The notes beneath the pieces are model-generated. The model did no database searches. It was not told the DNA's origin and saw only the letters and a list, made by a program, of their open reading frames with translations. A program made the translations under genes and the position numbers. Shown here piece after piece: positions 1 to 7,707 of a stretch of 64,000 nt of DNA (the first letter of the stretch is position 1; every line of letters starts with the position of its first letter). This DNA is from Microvirga aerophila. GTDB lineage: Bacteria; Pseudomonadota; Alphaproteobacteria; Rhizobiales; Beijerinckiaceae. Location: assembly GCF_003332305.1 (NCBI RefSeq), contig NZ_QOIO01000026.1:1-64000 (forward strand), given 5' to 3'.

Positions 1-121
1 GCAGGCCCTCCAGCACGATGCGGATCTTCTCCTCGGCGGAATAGTGCTTGCGGGTGGCGCGGCGGATCTCCTTGACCACCGTCTCGGCCGGCTCCTTGGC
101 CGGTCTTGGTTTCTGTCTCAT
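1..121 (-). CDS. IS3-family transposase OrfA, 5' end only
   Basis: Only the first 40 codons are inside the window; the gene continues past the left edge. The start is the ATG whose complement is at 119-121, preceded by a GAGG-type ribosome binding site. The visible N-terminus is lysine/arginine rich and then has a segment reading RKHYSAEEKIRIVLEGL, typical of the helix-turn-helix DNA-binding OrfA of IS3-family elements. OrfA normally works with a frameshifted OrfAB transposase, which would lie further left. The gene points out of the window and its element ends near 207, where the neighbouring metallopeptidase fragment begins. Family assignment rests on this short motif; the IS subgroup cannot be named. 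Confidence 0.75.
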   Translation of the reverse strand, partial: MRQKPRPAKEPAETVVKEIRRATRKHYSAEEKIRIVLEGL

Positions 122-207
122 CGTCACGTCCTCATGGGCTACGATGAACCAGAACCTCTCCCTTCTTCAACTCACCCGATCTGTCTCATGAGCGCTGACG
201 GCGGACA
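1..207 (-). mobile_element. IS3-type insertion sequence, one end
   Basis: The transposase reads leftward, so 207 is its upstream end. On the minus strand the element seems to begin at 207 with TGTCCGCCGTCAGCG, in keeping with the TG...CA termini usual for IS3 elements. The 86 nt between this point and the transposase ATG is a plausible leader. The boundary is inferred from where the metallopeptidase reading frame becomes recognisable (about 208-213). The other end and any target duplication are outside the window, so the terminus is accurate only to a few bases. Confidence 0.55.
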
Positions 208-785
208 GCAGTCGACCAAAAATCGAACTAGAAGCTGATCAATTTGCTGGGTTCGTGATCGCCAAAATGGGTGGAAGTTTACAGCAGGCGCAAGCTTGCT
301 TCCGTCAGATGAGCACCCAGGGTTCTGCCACGCACCCAGGACGGGCGGCGCGTATTGAAGCTGTAACTGTTGGGTGGAAGCGAGGACGGCCCAACGGAAA
401 TCAAACTGAACGGCAACAAGAGCCACAGCAGCCGCAAGAAACTCAACAACCTCAAGAGCCACAACAACCGCAACAGCCTCAGCCCACAGCGCAAGGCAAT
501 CCGGTAACTATTTTAGGGTGGGTCATTCAGGCCCTTACTACTGGGACCCTTAACGTATCGCGGTTAACACCCCAGCTGGCGATGTTCTATAACCAGCAGC
601 GGTTCGCGATTTCTCAGCGAATGCAGTTCATGGGAGCGCCGGTCAATATTCAACTAGTGAACCAAAGCCAGAATGCCGACGGTTCGGCGCTCTATCAATT
701 CTTCGTTCAGTTCCAACGTGGGCAGATGCAGTTCCAGCTTGGCCTATTGCCGAATGGGACTATCACTGCTCTCTGGTTCAACTAG
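208..785 (+). pseudogene. M48-type metallopeptidase, C-terminal remnant cut by the IS
   Basis: The open frame has no start signal and can be read back to about 210, where it meets the IS end. The first readable residues are SRPKIELEADQFAGFVIAKMG, followed by QQAQ and then THPGRAARI. This matches the end of M48 zinc-peptidase domains, where the third zinc ligand sits in an ExxAD motif after the missing HExxH helix. After about 60 residues comes a Q/P-rich linker (QEPQQPQ-type repeats, about 25 residues) and then a roughly 95-residue domain I do not recognise, ending at the TAG at 783-785. With the HExxH half absent the fragment cannot be an active protease. An internal GTG (255) or ATG (267) could still express the tail domain. 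Confidence 0.7.
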
Positions 786-852
786 TCGAATAAGCTGAAT
801 GATGAAGGGGCTAGATCGCGGTCTTAGCTCGCCATGCGTTCGCAGTGGATCG

Positions 853-1854
853 CTAAAATCGCTCTGAAGCAAGCTTGGCAAGCTTCTCAGCTATTTTCTC
901 TGGCCTCAGGTGCGTATAGCGATTGAGCATCCTTGGGTCCCGATGACCGCTAATGAGGGCAACCTCAGGAGTCGTTAGTCCAAGCTCAAAAAACCTAGAA
1001 ACCGCCTCGTGCCTCAGGTCGTGCAGCCGTAGGTCCTCAATACCAGCCCTCGCCCTGAGCCTCTCCCAAGCCAACCGGACGGCATTAGCCTTCACCGGAA
1101 ACACGAGGTCATCGGACTTTTGAAGCGAGGACAGTAGGACCACGGCCTTAGGGGTTAGCGGAACGACACGAGGCTCACCGTTCTTCGTCCTGTAGAGCTT
1201 AACCGTGCAAGTCCTCAGGTTTACATCCCGCCATCGGACGGAGAGGAGTTCTCCACGGCGCATCCCTGTCTCAATCGCCAAGAGCAAGAGGGGACGAAGA
1301 TACCAAGCTGTGCGCTTACCAAGAGCGTTGAGGATTTGCTCCGTCTCATGCTCCTCAAGCCGCCTCTCCCTTGGTCGGGAGTCGCTAGGCAGTTTGATGG
1401 CATGAACAGGATTACTCGTGAGCGGAACATTCCACTCGGAACGAGCGACCTCAAAGACATGCCTGAGGATCACAAGCTCTCGCCGGACGGTGGCGGGCTT
1501 CACCGCCCTCAGACGCTCATCCCGATACTTTGCTGCATTGGCTCCTGAGAGGTCACAAAGCTGCATCTTGGCTATCTCATGCTTCTTGAGAAGGCCGATG
1601 CGGGACCGCTCTATTTTTTCACCGCGCTTTGTGGGTGTGACCTCCCGTTCATAGCGGCTCAAGAGGTCGTCTACGGTCAGCTTGCGTAAGTCATGGATGT
1701 TCGACGGGAGTTCGGCTCGGTCAATCTGCGTCTCAATGCCCCTCGCCCATGCCATAGCCTCAGACTTCGTGGGAAAGCTTTTGGATAGCGGGGGATGCCC
1801 TTCGCGCCTGACTTGGACCTGCCAAGAGGAGCCGCGCTTTCTGAAGGTCGCCAT
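853..1854 (-). CDS. Tyrosine-type site-specific integrase
   Basis: Phage/island integrase of 333 aa. It has an N-terminal Arm-binding-like segment (about 1-50), a SAM-like core-binding domain (about 60-150) and a catalytic domain (about 165-325). All active-site residues are visible: R199 in TGMRRGEL, K224, H278 and R281 in [10 protein letters not shown]304 in ISGHRDP and the nucleophile Y313 in NRYTH. The ATG (complement 1852-1854) is the natural start. The gene lies 109 nt from the 3' end of tRNA-Arg(CCG) and reads away from it, the classical layout for an element integrated in a tRNA 3' end. The enzyme looks intact, so the element may still be excisable if its far end survives. Confidence 0.93.
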   Translation of the reverse strand: MATFRKRGSSWQVQVRREGHPPLSKSFPTKSEAMAWARGIETQIDRAELPSNIHDLRKLTVDDLLSRYEREVTPTKRGEKIERSRIGLLKKHEIAKMQLCDLSGANAAKYRDERLRAVKPATVRRELVILRHVFEVARSEWNVPLTSNPVHAIKLPSDSRPRERRLEEHETEQILNALGKRTAWYLRPLLLLAIETGMRRGELLSVRWRDVNLRTCTVKLYRTKNGEPRVVPLTPKAVVLLSSLQKSDDLVFPVKANAVRLAWERLRARAGIEDLRLHDLRHEAVSRFFELGLTTPEVALISGHRDPRMLNRYTHLRPEKIAEKLAKLASERF

Positions 1855-1963
1855 AAGTGTCTCTGCCTCAGCGTTGTGACAATTGCTGTGACAGACGGGT
1901 GTTTCTGGCGGTTTCTGAAGGGACCCTTTGGAGCCAAACCTAAGCCTCTCAAGGACTTAAGAA

Positions 1964-2040
1964 TGGCGCACCCGACACGATTCGAACGTGTGACCTTTGC
2001 CTTCGGAGGGCAACGCTCTATCCAGCTGAGCTACGGGTGC
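1964..2040 (-). tRNA. tRNA-Arg (anticodon CCG)
   Basis: The minus strand folds into a complete cloverleaf. The acceptor arms are GCACCCG and CGGGTGC, followed by discriminator G and an encoded CCA (complement of tgg at 1964-1966). The D arm contains AGCTCAGCTGGATAGAGC, the anticodon stem is TTGCC/GGCAA around loop CTCCGAA, and the T arm carries GTTCGAATC. The anticodon CCG reads CGG (Arg). The 3' half faces the integrase gene, so the attachment core is probably the T-arm to CCA segment. No second copy of that segment was found in the window. Confidence 0.96.
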
Positions 2041-2944
2041 ATTGAGGCGGCAAGCCTTGATGCTTTCCCTACCCGATTAGAGGCCGAAGAGCAACCTCTG
2101 TGGAGATTCACCTGCGCGAGCATTTTTTCAGGCGCAAAGGTGCCGCATTCTACGCTGCGGTAAGCTTGCTCAGTGATGACAGGGATATTGGTTAGGCCGA
2201 CGCAGTTGAGGAAAGGTTTGTTTTGCATCCAGCCACAAAAGCCCAGCAACAGAACCACGATTTACCAAATGACAATCGACGAAATGCTATTTCATCCACT
2301 GTCTCTTTTGGATGAGTGGGTCGGATTTGCACAAGCCTCGACGAAACAATGGCATTCTTAAACTCTACGTCGCCGCAACCTGACCACATTCACAGTCGAG
2401 CTTGGCGCAGTGATTCTTGTGCTGCGTTTTGTGTTCCGGCCGGCCGTTGAGCCGAATGCCGCGAACTCCCTTCATTCGAACCTTGGGGCAGAAGGCATGC
2501 GGCGGATCCGATCGAAACGAATGGAAAACCTTGCCGGCTGGTCGGCCCTCATTGCAGCTTTCACCATTTGTCTTTCGATTGTTTTGCTGAGCTGGCCCAT
2601 CACGAGCGACACGAAATACGCGAGCGCCCCCGAGGCGGGATGCTGCGAGGTCGGCGCGGGCAAAGTGATTTTCGTTTCGGGTTCGTTGGATGATTTGAAA
2701 CGCTAGCGGCTGAACCACCTGTTGGACGCGATGTTCGCTGCGTGGTCCTCCCGCCGCCGGAGATGGCTCATCGAAGTGCCGTCAAAAGGTCGAACCGGGA
2801 CTGACAATCTGTGGGCGGGGTTTGGAGCACTCAGGTTCGGCCTGGGCCATTAATCAGCAGATACGCCCTGCATCTCAGCGATGTGCAGCGGAACGCCAAC
2901 GCAAAGGGCGCCGTTGTTTGAATTCAGCCTGCCATTCCAGGTCA
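2041..2944. other. Long stretch without a convincing gene
   Basis: About 900 bases between the tRNA and the minDE terminator. The only frame with any protein character is the short one at 2497-2706, listed separately. I see no RNA gene, repeat or IS end. It may hold decayed sequence beside the integration site. Confidence 0.5.
2497..2706 (+). CDS. Possible small membrane protein, doubtful
   Basis: A frame of about 69 residues from the ATG at 2497 (or 61 from 2521) with one hydrophobic stretch, SALIAAFTICLSIVLLSW, that could span a membrane, then a short polar tail with two adjacent cysteines. The ribosome binding site is weak for either start, I recognise no family, and no neighbouring operon supports it. 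It may be a chance frame in an otherwise empty region. Confidence 0.2.
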   Translation: MRRIRSKRMENLAGWSALIAAFTICLSIVLLSWPITSDTKYASAPEAGCCEVGAGKVIFVSGSLDDLKR

Positions 2945-2945
2945 T

Positions 2946-2978
2946 GAAAAATGCCGCCGGCTGGTTGCCGGCGGCATT
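2946..2978 (-). terminator. Rho-independent terminator of minDE copy 1
   Basis: A perfect 12-bp stem (2950-2961 with 2967-2978) and a 5-nt loop. On the minus strand it is followed by five T residues. It begins 10 nt past the minE stop. Confidence 0.9.
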
Positions 2979-2988
2979 GGATCGTCCG

Positions 2989-3261
2989 TCATGCTGCAGG
3001 CCGGACGACGCTGTCGGGCGTCGGGATCTCGATGTCGACCTCCAGGGTCGATACCGATGCGCCGCGGTCCATCTTGACCTGCACGTTGTCGCGCTCCACT
3101 GCCATGTGCTTGGCGATCACCGCCAAGATCTCCTCACGGAGCGTGGCGACGAGGTCGGGCTGCCCTCCCACGATACCACGTTCGTGGGCGAGCAGGATCT
3201 GCAGCCGCTCGCGGGCGACCGGCGCCGACGTGCGGCGGTTGAGGAAGTTGAAGAAGCTCAT
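2989..3261 (-). CDS. minE: Cell division topological specificity factor MinE, copy 1
   Basis: MinE of 90 aa. The protein stimulates the MinD ATPase at the membrane and drives the pole-to-pole oscillation that keeps the Z-ring at mid-cell. The N-terminal membrane-binding/MinD-contact segment is visible as [26 protein letters not shown], followed by the beta-rich dimerisation domain. The start ATG overlaps the minD stop by 4 nt, so translation is coupled. This locus has no minC. A second minE at 13536-13799 shares a 64-nt identical stretch with it (3179-3242). Confidence 0.95.
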   Translation of the reverse strand: MSFFNFLNRRTSAPVARERLQILLAHERGIVGGQPDLVATLREEILAVIAKHMAVERDNVQVKMDRGASVSTLEVDIEIPTPDSVVRPAA

Positions 3262-4064
3262 GCGGCCCTCCGTGTGAACAGCTTGCTGAACAAACCACGC
3301 TTCTCGGGCGTCACGACCGCATCCCCGTTCAACCGGCGCGCAGCATCCAGATAAGCCCGTCCGGCGGCGCTGTTGGGGTTGTTGAGGGTCACAGGCGCAC
3401 CGACGTTCGAGGCGCGAACCACTTCGGCGCTTTCCGGGATGATGCCGAGGAGCGGGATCGACAGGATCTCGAGCACGTCCTCTTTCTTGAGCATCTCGCC
3501 GCGCTCGGCGCGCACCGGGTCGTAGCGGGTGAGCAGCAGGTGCTTTTCCACCCGCTCGCCTTTTTCCGCCTTTTCGGTTTTGGAGTCGAGCAGGCCGATG
3601 ATGCGGTCGGAGTCGCGCACCGAAGACACCTCCGGGTTGGTCACCACCACGGCCACGTCCGCGTGGCGCATGGCCAGCGTTGCGCCGCGCTCGATGCCGG
3701 CCGGGCTGTCGCAGATGATCCAGTCGAACCTCTCGCGCAATTCGCTGATGACGCGGGCAATGCCCTCGTCGGTCAGGTTGTCCTTGTCGCGGGTCTGGGA
3801 GGCGGGAAGGAGGGAGAGCTTGTCGAGGCGCTTGTCGCGGATCAGCGCTTGGCTGAGCTTCGCATCGCCTTGGACCACGTTGATGAGGTCGAAGACCACC
3901 CGGCGCTCTGCGCCCATCACCAGATCCAGGTTGCGCAGGCCGACATCGAAGTCGACGACGACCACGTTTTGCCCGCACTGAGCCAAAGCGGCTCCAAGTG
4001 CGGCCGTAGACGTTGTCTTGCCGACGCCTCCCTTGCCCGATGTCACAACAAGAACTTTCGCCAT
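3258..4064 (-). CDS. minD: Septum site-determining ATPase MinD, copy 1
   Basis: MinD/ParA-type ATPase of 268 aa. It has the deviant Walker [10 protein letters not shown] near residue 11, the [11 protein letters not shown] switch region, a Walker B-like WIICDSPAG and a C-terminal amphipathic membrane-targeting helix ([13 protein letters not shown]). It recruits MinC to the membrane and is displaced by MinE. The start MAKVLVV (complement 4062-4064) aligns with the second copy; an upstream in-frame ATG is less likely. The central 302 bp (3428-3729) is identical in DNA to 13975-14276 in copy 2, while both ends differ. No minC is adjacent, so it must share MinC with the other locus or act in another way. 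Confidence 0.95.
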   Translation of the reverse strand: MAKVLVVTSGKGGVGKTTSTAALGAALAQCGQNVVVVDFDVGLRNLDLVMGAERRVVFDLINVVQGDAKLSQALIRDKRLDKLSLLPASQTRDKDNLTDEGIARVISELRERFDWIICDSPAGIERGATLAMRHADVAVVVTNPEVSSVRDSDRIIGLLDSKTEKAEKGERVEKHLLLTRYDPVRAERGEMLKKEDVLEILSIPLLGIIPESAEVVRASNVGAPVTLNNPNSAAGRAYLDAARRLNGDAVVTPEKRGLFSKLFTRRAA

Positions 4065-4369
4065 CCTCATCCTCCCGATAGGGTGTCTTGGTTCAAAGCT
4101 GCCCTGACAACGGCGCCCAGTGAGCTGCACGAAGAACGGCGAAGCCGGATCGGATGAGCGGGAGCGGGTTGCAATGGTCTTGGCTGCTTGAGCCTTGCTA
4201 ACAGGCCAATTTCGCGCCCAACATGGTTACCGGCTGGTTAACAGCGCCCGGCCCGAAAGGGTTATTCAGGGGCTAAATGTCGGAAAAGCTTCATTTTGCG
4301 GCGAATCGGCGAGCTTTACAGGCTGAGGAGAGGCCGACAGCCATCGGAAAACGGGACTGACAGCCGCGA
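4065..4369. other. Upstream region of minDE copy 1
   Basis: About 300 non-coding bases between minD and the terminator of the next gene. It presumably carries the minDE promoter. I see no clear operator or repeat. Confidence 0.4.
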
Positions 4370-4403
4370 AAAAGAATTCGGCGCGCCTGCAAGCGCGCCG
4401 AAT
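4370..4403 (-). terminator. Terminator of the DUF2382 stress gene
   Basis: A perfect 11-bp stem (4376-4386 with 4393-4403) with a 6-nt loop. On the minus strand it is followed by a T-rich run (complement of 4370-4373). It lies 26 nt past the stop codon. Confidence 0.85.
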
Positions 4404-4429
4404 CGTGTCACGCACAGAAGTGCGTCGGC

Positions 4430-5563
4430 TTAAGGCAGATCGGTCGGCTTGCCGGTCGTGCCCGTGCCCCGACGGGTACGCTCGTCGTCCACTTCCACCT
4501 CGGTGCTGCGGACCGTGTCGGAAATCGTCTCGGCGCGCTGGTCGACGTCCTTGCGGATGACGAGCTCTTCCTTGACGCGAGCTTCCTTGGAGACCACGGC
4601 CTCCTCAGAGCGCTCTTCCATTTCGATGGTCCGCTCCTGGAAAAGGGCGTCCCTGTCGGCGGTTCCCGCCTGCATCGAGCCGCTGACGGGCCGGCGCTCC
4701 ACATGGACCCGCTCCTCGCGCAACTCTACCTGCTCGTGAACGGGGCGCTCCACGATGTGCGAGTGGATGCGGACCTTCCCGCGGCTGACATCGCGCTTGC
4801 CGACGTGCAGCTCCTCTTCGACCACGGGGATCACTTCGTCCTCACGGCCCGACGTCGATGTGGCAGACATCCTGTCGCTGCCAGCACTCATACCTGTGCG
4901 GTCCATACCGGCGCCGGACGCGCCAATATCGGAGCCCAAGCCAGGAGTCATGCCGGTGGTGAGACCGGTCGTGGTGGAGCCGGCAGCCCCGATGGGTCCG
5001 GCATCGCGACCAGCCCAGCCTTCCGACCGCCACGTGTCCTGACGCTCGTCGAGGTCCACAGTTCCGTCATCGTCGAGGATGTCCACGATCCGGTCCACAT
5101 CGGCTTCCGAGGATCGCACCGTCACGAGGGCGCCGCCGCGGCGAACGCCTTCGGCATAGGCATGGGCGTCGTTCTCATCGACACCCGCATCGACCAGCGC
5201 GCCCCCAAGACCGCCGAGCGCGGCGCCAGCGCCAGCGCCAACAAGCGTCGATACAAGCCAGCCGGCGGCCACGACAGGGCCGAGGCCGGGGATAGCCAGC
5301 ATTCCGAGGCCGGCCAGAAGGCCAGCGCCGCCGCCGGCGAGCGTTCCTACGGTAGCGCCAGTTGCAGCACCGTCGCTGGCATCGTCATCAAAGCTGCTCG
5401 TCGAGTCGTAGGTGCGCTTGGCGTGGGACGAATAGCGGTCCCCCTCGTTGTTCGCCACAAGGCTGATGTCGCGATGCGGGATGCCAGCAGCTTCAAGCCG
5501 GCTCACAGCGTCGGATGCCTCTTCGTAACGCTCGAAGAACGCCGTAATGGTTTTCTGTGTCAT
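4430..5563 (-). CDS. General-stress-17M-like and YsnF/AvaK (DUF2382) fusion protein
   Basis: About 377 aa from the ATG at complement 5561-5563, which has an AGGAAAAG ribosome binding site; an upstream in-frame start is less well placed. Residues 1-50 resemble the heat-induced stress protein YflT/17M fold (TITAFFERYEEASDAVSRLEAAG). Residues about 65-140 are a glycine/alanine-rich hydrophobic segment of the glycine-zipper type. Residues about 245-365 form a DUF2382 domain with its usual start, VIPVVEEELHVGKRDV, and charged repeats. Such proteins are linked to stress in alphaproteobacteria and cyanobacteria, but their biochemistry is unknown. A second DUF2382 protein lies at 6084-6521 on the same strand. 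Confidence 0.85.
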   Translation of the reverse strand: MTQKTITAFFERYEEASDAVSRLEAAGIPHRDISLVANNEGDRYSSHAKRTYDSTSSFDDDASDGAATGATVGTLAGGGAGLLAGLGMLAIPGLGPVVAAGWLVSTLVGAGAGAALGGLGGALVDAGVDENDAHAYAEGVRRGGALVTVRSSEADVDRIVDILDDDGTVDLDERQDTWRSEGWAGRDAGPIGAAGSTTTGLTTGMTPGLGSDIGASGAGMDRTGMSAGSDRMSATSTSGREDEVIPVVEEELHVGKRDVSRGKVRIHSHIVERPVHEQVELREERVHVERRPVSGSMQAGTADRDALFQERTIEMEERSEEAVVSKEARVKEELVIRKDVDQRAETISDTVRSTEVEVDDERTRRGTGTTGKPTDLP

Positions 5564-5641
5564 GGGGTCTTTTCCTTTGGTGATAGAGCGAGCCATGGAC
5601 GTAGGCGGCTCATGTGTTCGGCAATCTAGTTGGAACGCGAA

Positions 5642-6001
5642 CTACTGCGCCTGCACGGTGCCCTTGTAGTCGATGGCGACGGTGACCGATTGGCCGTTGC
5701 GCATGGCTTTGCCGCGCCAGATGCCTTGGTCGTCCTTGCGCAGCTCGGCGACGTTGCTGAAACCCTGCGCTTCCAAGCGTGAGCGGGCTTGACCCTCGGT
5801 GAAGCTGTTTGCACCGGACTCGACCGAACCCGTGCTTTGCGGGCTGCCGGCAGGCTTGTTGGTGAGGGCTGGGTTCGACGAACCCGTCTGGCTGTTCATC
5901 GGCTGCGTGGCCGAACCGTTTCCTTGGGAAGTGGACGTCTGGGCAACAGCCGCTGTGGCAAGAACCGCAACGGTTGCTCCTATTGCGAGCGCAAGGCGCA
6001 T
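5642..6001 (-). CDS. Small exported protein with a PepSY-like C-terminus
   Basis: 119 aa from the ATG at complement 5999-6001, chosen for its GGAG 7 nt upstream; an ATG 15 nt earlier is also possible. Residues 1-23 form a signal peptide ending in AVAQ. A Ser/Gln/Asn/Gly-rich linker (about 24-65) leads to a 50-residue domain (EGQARSRLEAQGFSNVAELRKDDQGIWRG region) resembling the PepSY-type folds of many rhizobial periplasmic proteins. It lies between the two DUF2382 genes on the same strand and may share their stress response. No enzymatic residue is evident. Confidence 0.75.
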   Translation of the reverse strand: MRLALAIGATVAVLATAAVAQTSTSQGNGSATQPMNSQTGSSNPALTNKPAGSPQSTGSVESGANSFTEGQARSRLEAQGFSNVAELRKDDQGIWRGKAMRNGQSVTVAIDYKGTVQAQ

Positions 6002-6083
6002 GAAAGATCTCCGCATCTGAAAGGACACAGCGTCTCAATGTGCCAACACCAGAAGGGGTTCCTCTTTTGGTTAACGTGGGGGC

Positions 6084-6521
6084 TTATTCCTGCACGGGCG
6101 GGTCCTCGTCAGCAGCAAGCCGCTCCACGATTGCCCGCTGTTTGCGAAGCTGGACCGGTACCTCGACCTGCTCCGTTTTGACGTGACGGCGGATATGCAG
6201 CTCCTCCTTGAGGACAAGCCGCTTCTCGACCACGAGAACCTCCTCGACGATGGGCACGATGGTGACCCCGTCTTCTGTCCGAACAGCGGGCGCTTCGTCG
6301 ACCATCCTGTCAACCGGCACACGCGTGACTTCGACCGTTTCTTCCTCAAGGGAGGCTTGAGCCATCTCGTCGACCACGTCGACGACGGTTCGCACCCGAA
6401 CCTTGCCGGTCACCACGCTGCGCTTTTCCAGCCGCAGCTCCTCCTCAACCAGAGGGATGGTGTTCGAAGTATTCAGCTCGTCCCGCAGGGGCAGCCGGTC
6501 CGGATCGTCTTGTTTTGTCAT
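6084..6521 (-). CDS. YsnF/AvaK-type DUF2382 protein
   Basis: 145 aa made almost entirely of a DUF2382 domain. It contains two related blocks, TIPLVEEELRLEKRSVVTGKV (about 21-41) and TIVPIVEEVLVVEKRLVLKEEL (about 86-107), the internal repeat typical of this family. It has no signal peptide or membrane segment, so it is probably cytosolic. It is shorter than the fusion protein at 4430-5563 and shares its orientation. Function is unknown; the family is associated with general stress. Confidence 0.85.
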   Translation of the reverse strand: MTKQDDPDRLPLRDELNTSNTIPLVEEELRLEKRSVVTGKVRVRTVVDVVDEMAQASLEEETVEVTRVPVDRMVDEAPAVRTEDGVTIVPIVEEVLVVEKRLVLKEELHIRRHVKTEQVEVPVQLRKQRAIVERLAADEDPPVQE

Positions 6522-6911
6522 GGGAGATCTCGCTTGCAGAACATGAACGTGTGCTTTGCAACGTCAGTTCCGCCCCTTCGGCGCACGTGACCGAAGGAGC
6601 TATTATCGCCACCATGATTGGGCGGCGGGGAGAAATTCCTTGAACCGTCAAGACCAAAAGACTTGCCGCCGGAGCCCTGCGAAACCGGCTTTCATCACTA
6701 AGCCTTTTGAGAGCGCATGCGGCTGCGCGGACAAGCTTGTAAAACCTAGTGGCTGATTATACGGTTTACTCATCGACATTTGGCCGGACGACTGGGCTAC
6801 TCCGCTTTGGCACTGCCGAGCGCACGTTGCTTCTCTCTCTCACCAATATCGACCAACGGGTGGCTGGTTTCTCTGCCACCTACGTGCAAACGACAGTAGA
6901 AGGGACCCCTG
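6522..6911. other. Divergent promoter region and long csp leader
   Basis: About 390 bases between the divergent DUF2382 gene and the cold-shock gene. No convincing small gene is present. The part before the csp ATG is probably a long 5' untranslated leader, as is common for cold-shock genes that are controlled at the RNA level; I did not fold it. Confidence 0.4.
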
Positions 6912-7121
6912 ATGGCTACGGGAACCGTGAAGTGGTACAATGAGACCAAGGGTTATGGCTTCATTCAGCCTGACACCGGCGGCAAGGACGTGTTCGTCCA
7001 CGCGACTGCCCTGGAGCGCTCCGGAATGCGCAGCCTCCAAGAAGGCCAGAAGATCTCCTATGAGGTCGAAGCCGACCGCCGCACCGGCAAGGAAGCGGCC
7101 ACCAATCTCAAGTCAGCCTGA
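6912..7121 (+). CDS. Cold-shock protein, CspA family
   Basis: 69 aa, the usual size of a single cold-shock domain. It has RNP1 KGYGFIQ and RNP2 VFVHATAL, the aromatic surface that binds single-stranded RNA and DNA. The family acts as an RNA chaperone that keeps mRNA translatable, in cold or in general stress. The ATG follows an AGAAGGGACC ribosome binding site. It has its own terminator at 7160-7190. The paralogue cannot be named from one copy. Confidence 0.95.
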   Translation: MATGTVKWYNETKGYGFIQPDTGGKDVFVHATALERSGMRSLQEGQKISYEVEADRRTGKEAATNLKSA

Positions 7122-7159
7122 TTGAATGGGATGATCGCGTGGGTTCGCCCGCGCCTTCA

Positions 7160-7190
7160 AAAGCCGCTCCGCCTCGGGGCGGCTTTTTTG
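7160..7190 (+). terminator. Terminator of the cold-shock gene
   Basis: A G/C-rich hairpin with AAGCCGC (7161-7167) pairing GCGGCTT (7179-7185), followed by six T residues. It lies 40 nt after the csp stop. Confidence 0.85.
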
Positions 7191-7213
7191 TTTCAAGCAT
7201 GTGCTTCAGCGCC

Positions 7214-7693
7214 TCATCGCTCCGTTCGACTGGTCCGAGCCGGCTGGCGGGGCCGCGGGGGCAGCACCGTGACGGTGATCTTCTTCGAGATGAGAAGCGG
7301 CTTGAAAGGCTTGTGCTCCGCATCCCCCAGGATGAGCTGCAGCGTATGCCGTCCGGGCGGAAGATCGAGGCGGGTCTCCGTTTGGCCCGTGCCGAAGTGG
7401 AGATGCTGCCGATCGGTCGGGATTGGCTCCGTCGGATCGAGTTCCTCGCTCACGTCCACCAGGAGGTGATGGTGGCCCGTATTCGGCGTGGCGTCGCCGG
7501 CCCGCGTGACTCCCATGTTGCGCAGACCGAAGCGCACCGGGAACGAGCCTCTGATGCGCTGTCCATCATAAGGATAGATGATGTAGAGATGAGCGTCCGG
7601 GGGCGCCGGCGTCTGGGCCGAGGCCGGCCAAGACATCCAGCAACCTGCCGCCAGTACGGCGGCGATCATGCTCCGGCCCGTTGCACCGCTCAT
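7214..7693 (-). CDS. Exported DUF4399 protein
   Basis: 159 aa with a signal peptide (residues about 1-27, ending PASAQ). The mature part has a histidine-rich TGHHHLLVDVSE segment and a late RHTLQLILGDAEH segment, the hallmarks of DUF4399. The family is periplasmic with unknown function; the histidines suggest metal binding, which is a guess. The ATG (complement 7691-7693) has an AGGAAAGAG ribosome binding site. It follows the cyclase-FGE gene by only 14 nt on the same strand, so the two are likely co-transcribed. Confidence 0.85.
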   Translation of the reverse strand: MSGATGRSMIAAVLAAGCWMSWPASAQTPAPPDAHLYIIYPYDGQRIRGSFPVRFGLRNMGVTRAGDATPNTGHHHLLVDVSEELDPTEPIPTDRQHLHFGTGQTETRLDLPPGRHTLQLILGDAEHKPFKPLLISKKITVTVLPPRPRQPARTSRTER

Positions 7694-7707
7694 GGGTCTC
7701 TTTCCTT

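Noticed and set aside
3258..4130. Longer minD start at 4130
   Set aside because: The added 22 residues are absent from copy 2 and from the MinD family; MAKVLVV is the standard beginning.
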